Assembly: GCA_031216445.1 (NCBI GenBank)
Contig: CM062205.1
Location: forward strand, 16,391,001 to 16,455,000
Direction: 5' to 3'
Source of the DNA: Lateolabrax maculatus
Lineage: Eukaryota; Chordata; Actinopteri; Acropomatiformes; Lateolabracidae
Length of the DNA: 64,000 bases
The translations under genes and the position numbers were made by a program. The stretch's first letter is position 1; every line of letters begins with the position of its first letter. The notes beneath the pieces were generated by a model, which did not search any database, had not been told where the DNA came from, and saw only the letters and a list, made by a program, of their open reading frames with translations. Shown piece by piece: positions 63,101-64,000 of the stretch.

Positions 63101-63843
63101 CATCCCAGCGGGCCGCTGCTAAATAGACAGGCTGTCATCAGGACCAGGCTCTGAGACGCTCAATGAATTCTCACATGTCCACTGCCCGCCTGTAGTCCGG
63201 CCACACACACACACACACACACACACACGCATACACTAACAACATCTCTCAGCTCCAGTAAAACTGAGAGGTAGTCCCAACACAGCTTCCTAACATCCCA
63301 ACTCAACAGGAGGAGAGGATCCATTCCACTAGATCCCCCCAACAAGCTGCTCAATTGTCCAAAAGGGCATGGCAGGGTTGCCCCCCCTTCTCTCTGTGTG
63401 TATGTGGTGGGTTGTATGTGGCTCTGTGTGCGAGTTGGGAGGGGTAGCTTAGAGTTCAGTCTTTGGTGACCATATGTCTGCACTGCAGGGAGTTGAATGG
63501 GGGAGCTACAATCTGCCAAGGATTTAAGAATGCCAATAATTTGTAAATAGGCCCGTGTTCCCTGGTTGAAGGGTTAAGTGCAGCCCCCGTCATGGGACGA
63601 CCCCCAATGGGACAGCTATATAAGAACATAATGTCCAACTCCAGCCAAAGTTCTCATGAAAGTAACACCTCTGTCTTCTTTTGCCCTCACCCCCTTATCT
63701 CCCTCCTGAACTTCTACCTGCCAGGCCTTCAAGAAAGTTTGAGGAGCGCTCTGGGAGAGTCCGGTCCGTCCGTGGCCCTGGTTCCAGTCCTGGACTTGCC
63801 TGACTCCCAGATCCTCCACCTGTCCTGCTGGCTCAACTTATAG
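10088..63843 (+). CDS. dph6: dph6, diphthine--ammonia ligase, long form with RidA-like tail (15 exons, 693 aa)
   Basis: Spliced coding region joining 15 exons (listed separately); phases agree at all 14 junctions and the total is 2082 nt including TAG. The family enzyme uses ATP and ammonium to amidate diphthine on elongation factor 2 in the cytosol, the last step of diphthamide synthesis. Visible features: PP-loop SGGKDS at residues 8-13, DSYMYQTVGHH at 42-52, DEVEDLYELL in exon 3, GEGGEYETFTLDCPLF at 196-211 and HSADAFAPVGYLRF at 225-238, all matching DPH6/ATP_bind_4 proteins. Residues 249-298 form an acidic linker. Residues about 312-406 and 428-560 resemble RidA/YjgF domains, as in yeast Dph6 (about 685 aa); the human reference form is 267 aa. 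All introns are GT-AG. Identity is seen directly from the motifs; the tail's function is not known to me. Confidence 0.95.
10111..10511 (+). other. dph6: dph6 intron 1
   Basis: GT-AG intron of 401 bp. I see nothing in it beyond the splice sites. Confidence 0.85.
10512..10603 (+). CDS. dph6: dph6 exon 2, PP-loop
   Basis: Follows acceptor ttccag and ends at donor gtgagg. Encodes residues 8-38 and the first base of Asp39. It carries SGGKDS, the pyrophosphate-binding P-loop of the N-type ATP pyrophosphatase fold, then CYNMMQCVAAGH and ALANLRPAD, which are closely conserved in vertebrate DPH6. Confidence 0.95.
10797..11046 (+). repeat. interspersed repeat, 'CTGCAAYGATTAGTCGATT... ATCGATAATGAAAAT' family
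   Basis: Begins gctgcaatgattagtcgatt and ends cattgatcgataatgaaaat, with internal tatagtaaattgaatat, gggtttttggcttttggtcg and gattagtcaagaaaataatc. These match, in order, a MITE-like repeat widespread in percomorph fish. It is internally shortened relative to the consensus I remember. No coding capacity. Confidence 0.8.
11037..11054. repeat. 18-bp perfect palindrome
   Basis: ACTATAGTATACTATAGT reads the same on both strands and lies at the right edge of the interspersed repeat. It may be a by-product of insertion or simple AT sequence. Confidence 0.75.
11635..11819 (+). CDS. dph6: dph6 exon 3, ligase domain
   Basis: Acceptor ccacag, donor gtaggc. Encodes residues 39-100, with DELDSYMYQTVGHHGIELYA, LPLYRRTIQG and EGDEVEDLYELL, all hallmarks of the DPH6 ATP-binding domain. 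It ends in phase 0 at Lys100. Reading continues only 11 codons into the intron before TAA, so the splice is needed. Confidence 0.96.
16703..16726. repeat. (CA)n microsatellite
   Basis: Short, slightly interrupted CA repeat. Confidence 0.9.
16982..17108. repeat. compound (AGG)n-(GGCA)n-(GACA)n tract
   Basis: Purine-rich AGG/GGA repeats (16982-17053) run directly into GGCA tetranucleotides (about 17055-17080), then GACA (about 17080-17100), then GGCA again. GACA/GATA-type simple repeats are common in fish. It yields false open frames on both strands. Confidence 0.9.
18747..18778 (+). repeat. G-run cluster (possible quadruplex)
   Basis: Four or more G runs close together (gggg, ggg, a run of ten, gggggg) on the + strand within intron 3, able in principle to form a G-quadruplex in the transcript. 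Confidence 0.5.
19736..19795. repeat. (GT)30 microsatellite
   Basis: Uninterrupted GT repeat of 60 nt, one of the longest in the window and probably polymorphic. Confidence 0.95.
23641..23694. repeat. (TG)27 microsatellite
   Basis: Uninterrupted TG repeat of 54 nt in intron 3, 1.1 kb before exon 4. Confidence 0.95.
24836..24909 (+). CDS. dph6: dph6 exon 4
   Basis: Acceptor ccacag, donor gtaagt. Encodes EKEGVEAVSVGAILSDYQRV and RVEN plus two bases of Val125. The stretch GAILSDYQRVRVENV is the family motif between the two halves of the ligase domain. It lies 13 kb from exon 3. Confidence 0.95.
24910..25904 (+). other. dph6: dph6 intron 4
   Basis: GT-AG intron of 995 bp with an interrupted (CA)n tract at 25103-25161 and T/C-rich sequence at 25355-25440. 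Nothing else seen. Confidence 0.8.
25103..25161. repeat. interrupted (CA)n microsatellite
   Basis: CA repeats broken by GA, TA and CG dinucleotides. Confidence 0.9.
25905..26023 (+). CDS. dph6: dph6 exon 5
   Basis: Acceptor ccccag, donor gtgagt. Encodes V/CLRLGLQPLAYLWRQDQESL, then LSKMISSDLHAILIKVAAF, and the first base of Gly165. QPLAYLW followed by an IIKVAA-like segment is characteristic of DPH6. Confidence 0.95.
27784..27825. repeat. (TG)21 microsatellite
   Basis: Uninterrupted TG run of 42 nt in intron 5. Confidence 0.95.
28380..28570. promoter_or_regulatory. candidate enhancer, homeodomain-site cluster in intron 5
   Basis: Dense TAATTG/ATTA/TAAT motifs (taattggcaatt, attaataattc, ttaattagttaattg), a TTGATTGATTAG PBX-like string near 28465-28476 and a CAGGTG E-box near 28479. 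The sequence is non-repetitive. Regulatory function is inferred from motif density only. Confidence 0.35.
31380..31700. promoter_or_regulatory. candidate enhancer, HOX/PBX-type sites in intron 5
   Basis: Contains TGATTAT at 31610-31616 next to TCAATCAATTAAT, plus ttcaattaaac, aattattaagg and a CTGTCA MEIS-type core near 31562. Repeat-free and unlike the flanking T/C-rich sequence. Function is inferred only. Confidence 0.35.
32648..32709 (+). CDS. dph6: dph6 exon 6
   Basis: Acceptor gtgccag, donor gtcaga. Encodes GLDPEKHLGKPLADMEPYLK and Q (residues 165-185), matching the human GLDPDKHLGKTLDQMEPYL segment. The acceptor has only a weak pyrimidine tract and sits in TG-rich sequence, but phase and protein match are exact. 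Confidence 0.92.
32710..33110 (+). other. dph6: dph6 intron 6
   Basis: GT-AG intron of 401 bp; AT-rich, nothing notable. Confidence 0.85.
33111..33205 (+). CDS. dph6: dph6 exon 7, EGGEYE motif
   Basis: Acceptor gattag, donor gtgagt. Encodes residues 186-216 and two bases of Ile217. GEGGEYETFTLDCPLF at 196-211 is the strongest DPH6 signature in the window; the acidic residues Glu197, Glu200 and Glu202 belong to the conserved motif of the ligase domain. Confidence 0.97.
33343..33361 (+). repeat. (GT)n tract in the exon 8 splice acceptor
   Basis: GT repeat filling the space between a T/C run (33333-33342) and the gcgcgcag acceptor of exon 8, where a pyrimidine tract is expected. Confidence 0.9.
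33369..33462 (+). CDS. dph6: dph6 exon 8, end of ligase domain
   Basis: Acceptor gcgcag directly after a (GT)n tract; donor gtgagt. Encodes IDAAETVIHSADAFAPVGYL and RFTEIHTESKDS, ending at residue 248. This is the region where the human 267-aa protein diverges and stops. The reading frame stays open 102 codons into intron 8. Confidence 0.95.
33833..33838 (+). terminator. dph6: possible intronic polyadenylation signal
   Basis: AATAAA in intron 8, 62 nt after the stop that ends the exon 8 read-through frame. It may allow a short transcript; AATAAA also occurs by chance in AT-rich introns. Confidence 0.3.
34342..34370. repeat. (TG)n microsatellite
   Basis: Uninterrupted TG run in intron 8. Confidence 0.9.
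34564..34620 (+). repeat. G-run cluster (possible quadruplex)
   Basis: Runs of 3-8 G (ggggg, ggg, ggg, ggggggg, gggggggg, gggg) within 57 nt on the transcribed-sense strand of intron 8. Confidence 0.5.
35353..35503 (+). CDS. dph6: dph6 exon 9, linker between ligase and RidA-like region
   Basis: Acceptor ttgcag, donor gtgaga. Encodes residues 249-298 and the first base of Asp299. The sequence is poorly conserved in character: acidic (MTEEVEYADQAEDNQQEF), with Cys260-Pro-Cys262 and Cys290/Cys294. I recognise no domain. Phase agreement with exons 8 and 10 and clean splice sites support it. Confidence 0.85.
35504..35945 (+). other. dph6: dph6 intron 9
   Basis: GT-AG intron of 442 bp with a short TG-rich stretch and an A run near 35781. 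Nothing else seen. Confidence 0.85.
35946..36071 (+). CDS. dph6: dph6 exon 10, start of first RidA-like domain
   Basis: Acceptor ctgcag, donor gtaagg. Encodes residues 299-340 plus one base of Ser341. GGYQWISGLNGLHS followed by QDQARAAFTQLQ resembles the opening strand and first helix of the RidA/YjgF fold (SG...G, then Q...A...L). At 126 nt with equal flanking phases, it could be skipped without a frameshift. Confidence 0.9.
36072..37684 (+). other. dph6: dph6 intron 10
   Basis: GT-AG intron of 1613 bp. No repeat family, RNA gene or exon recognised. Confidence 0.8.
37685..37814 (+). CDS. dph6: dph6 exon 11, first RidA-like domain
   Basis: Acceptor tccag, donor gtaacg. Encodes S/ELDSRGWKMKDITLVHLYVR and SMEDFAPLNTVYKEHFGINPPA, plus two bases of Arg384. 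The pattern 'mxDFaxlNxvYxxhFxxxPPAR' is typical of RidA-like domains. Arg384 aligns with the RidA active-site arginine, and its codon is split by intron 11. Confidence 0.94.
37949..38123 (+). CDS. dph6: dph6 exon 12, junction of the two RidA-like domains
   Basis: Acceptor ttgtag, donor gtaagg. Encodes residues 384-442. VCVQAPLPAGQLLQMDCLL completes domain 1; HWAPANIGPYSQALR (428-442) is the standard N-terminal motif of a RidA domain ('aPaaiGPYSqa') and opens domain 2. Confidence 0.95.
42080..42360. promoter_or_regulatory. candidate enhancer in intron 12
   Basis: Repeat-free block with attaattagg, aaattaatcc, tctattaac, a CTGTCAGC MEIS-type core near 42169 and several CATAAA/TTTATGG strings (tttatgg, tcataaac, tcataaat) of the kind bound by CDX/posterior HOX proteins. 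Inferred from motif density only. Confidence 0.35.
44001..44044. repeat. (AT)22 microsatellite
   Basis: Uninterrupted AT dinucleotide run, the only long one among many CA/TG repeats. Confidence 0.95.
44881..44920. repeat. interrupted (CA)n microsatellite
   Basis: CA repeat with CG and GA interruptions. Confidence 0.9.
52783..53520 (+). repeat. interspersed repeat, copy 2, with internal foreign segment
   Basis: Starts ctagcagtgtggctgtagcg and shares with copy 1 (5239-5797) the order tgaaatacctcaacagctc, gacactcatggttcccatag, gtgaatcctaatgat. It ends cagctcaaagcatcactgg... gctgtagactcttaatcttg, the usual family end. Between about 53230 and 53420 the sequence departs from the family and contains inverted repeats at 53290-53301 and 53379-53390. 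Confidence 0.75.
53290..53390. repeat. 12-bp inverted repeat pair inside repeat copy 2
   Basis: AAGCGCCGTTGT (53290-53301) and its exact reverse complement (53379-53390) bound a 101-bp segment that includes ggcgaaccaatcac. It could be the termini of a tiny non-autonomous insertion. A target-site duplication is not obvious. Confidence 0.6.
53565..53813 (+). CDS. dph6: dph6 exon 13, second RidA-like domain
   Basis: Acceptor ctctag, donor gtcagc. Encodes residues 443-525. VDQLVFCAGQIPLVPCTMQL continues the RidA motif (strand-SGQip.dp), followed by a helix, AHLSFGYVKKVLEAVIGSLT, and HVVQAHCYTT. It is 15.4 kb from exon 12. Length 249 nt, phase 0 on both sides. Confidence 0.95.
53814..58924 (+). 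other. dph6: dph6 intron 13 (5.1 kb)
   Basis: GT-AG intron with TG/CA microsatellites at 56169-56190 and 57101-57146 and a poly-T run near 57985. No exon or recognised repeat family. Confidence 0.75.
57101..57146. repeat. (AC)23 microsatellite
   Basis: Uninterrupted AC run in intron 13. Confidence 0.95.
58925..59312 (+). CDS. dph6: dph6 exon 14, end of second RidA-like domain and tail
   Basis: Acceptor ttgcag, donor gtatgt. The longest exon (388 nt), residues 526-654. VIVVPALPKGAAVELHV (541-556) matches the last RidA strand, with Glu553 at the position of the catalytic glutamate. Residues about 565-654 (HVTTKVACGRIECHTIMSAD and on) form a C-terminal region I cannot assign beyond the DPH6 long-form family. 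Confidence 0.94.
60654..60679. repeat. (CA)n microsatellite
   Basis: CA run followed by a short C run, intron 14. Confidence 0.9.
63202..63228. repeat. (CA)n microsatellite
   Basis: Pure CA run about 500 bp upstream of exon 15. Confidence 0.9.
63725..63843 (+). CDS. dph6: dph6 exon 15, C-terminus and stop
   Basis: Acceptor tgccag. Encodes G/LQESLRSALGESGPSVALVP, then VLDLPDSQILHLSCWLNL and TAG at 63841-63843. The frame from exon 14 (phase 1) reads straight to the stop, giving 693 aa in all. The upstream tract cttctacctgccag is a good acceptor. Confidence 0.92.
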
Positions 63844-64000
63844 AAACAGTCAACAGCCAGACTCCAGTCATCCACAGCACTGGAATTCAGTGGGGCTTTT
63901 CTGTAGGAGCCACTTTGACAGCCCAACACCTAATGACTTACAACAGGACATCAGTGGATGTGAAAAGATAAACTGCTTAGCTGCTCATGAATTTTGACTG
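63844..64000 (+). other. dph6: dph6 3' UTR (partial)
   Basis: Sequence after the TAG stop. No AATAAA or ATTAAA is seen before the window ends, so the polyadenylation site probably lies beyond it. Confidence 0.6.

Larger units (their letters stand above)
59313..63724 (+). other. dph6: dph6 intron 14 (4.4 kb)
   Basis: GT-AG intron with CA/TG tracts at 60654-60679, 61305-61321 and 63202-63228, an A run and C run near 62210-62262, and a motif-rich stretch near 62530-62720 (gctaattaggg, cttattaaat). No exon recognised. Confidence 0.75.

Noticed and set aside
63160..63519. 119-aa minus-strand frame before exon 15
   Set aside because: Contains a translated (CA)n run and T/C-rich intron sequence; no support as a gene.
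1..64000. CRISPR arrays, bacterial operons, prophage, rRNA or clear tRNA genes
   Set aside because: None seen; the many CA/TG tracts are ordinary eukaryotic microsatellites, not spaced direct repeats.

Overview
The window is vertebrate nuclear DNA, most likely from a spiny-rayed (percomorph-type) teleost. Three things point there: GT-AG spliced exons in AT-rich, non-coding sequence; very frequent (CA/TG)n microsatellites; and three kinds of interspersed repeat whose consensus I recognise from percomorph fish genomes (about 1341-1740, 5239-5797 with a second copy at 52783-53520, and 10797-11046). There are no operons, phage or CRISPR arrays, and I found no rRNA gene and no convincing tRNA gene.

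One gene explains all the coding sequence I can support: dph6 (diphthine--ammonia ligase, the last step of diphthamide synthesis on elongation factor 2). It lies on the + strand in 15 coding exons from 10088 to 63843. I assembled the exons from protein-family similarity and splice sites. All splice phases agree, and the coding length is 2082 nt (693 codons plus TAG). Exons 1-8 encode the PP-loop ATPase/ligase domain, with SGGKDS at residues 8-13 and GEGGEYETFTLDCPLF at 196-211. Exon 9 encodes an acidic, cysteine-containing linker. Exons 10-15 encode two RidA/YjgF-like domains and a C-terminal tail. This is the long, yeast-like architecture; the human reference protein (267 aa) stops after the ligase domain.

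Layout: 1-9960 is intergenic, with two interspersed repeats, a pair of perfect AT-rich hairpins (9567-9654) and a homeodomain-motif-rich block near 6300-6530. 9960-10087 is a TATA-less promoter/5' UTR with an ETS-type site. Most exons sit in three compact groups (10.1-11.8 kb, 24.8-26.0 kb, 32.6-38.1 kb). These are separated by introns 3 (13.0 kb), 5 (6.6 kb) and 12 (15.4 kb), and exons 13, 14 and 15 stand alone. The large introns have no exons but contain blocks dense in TAAT/ATTA, TGATTGAT and CTGTCA motifs. I read these as candidate developmental enhancers, possibly of a neighbouring homeobox gene; in human, DPH6 lies on the same chromosome arm as MEIS2. That reading is inference.

I found no wholly new biological system. 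The observations most worth checking are the retained RidA-like tail with its active-site residues apparently split between the two domains, a possible intronic-polyadenylation short isoform after exon 8, a (GT)n tract sitting in the exon 8 splice acceptor, and the candidate enhancers.
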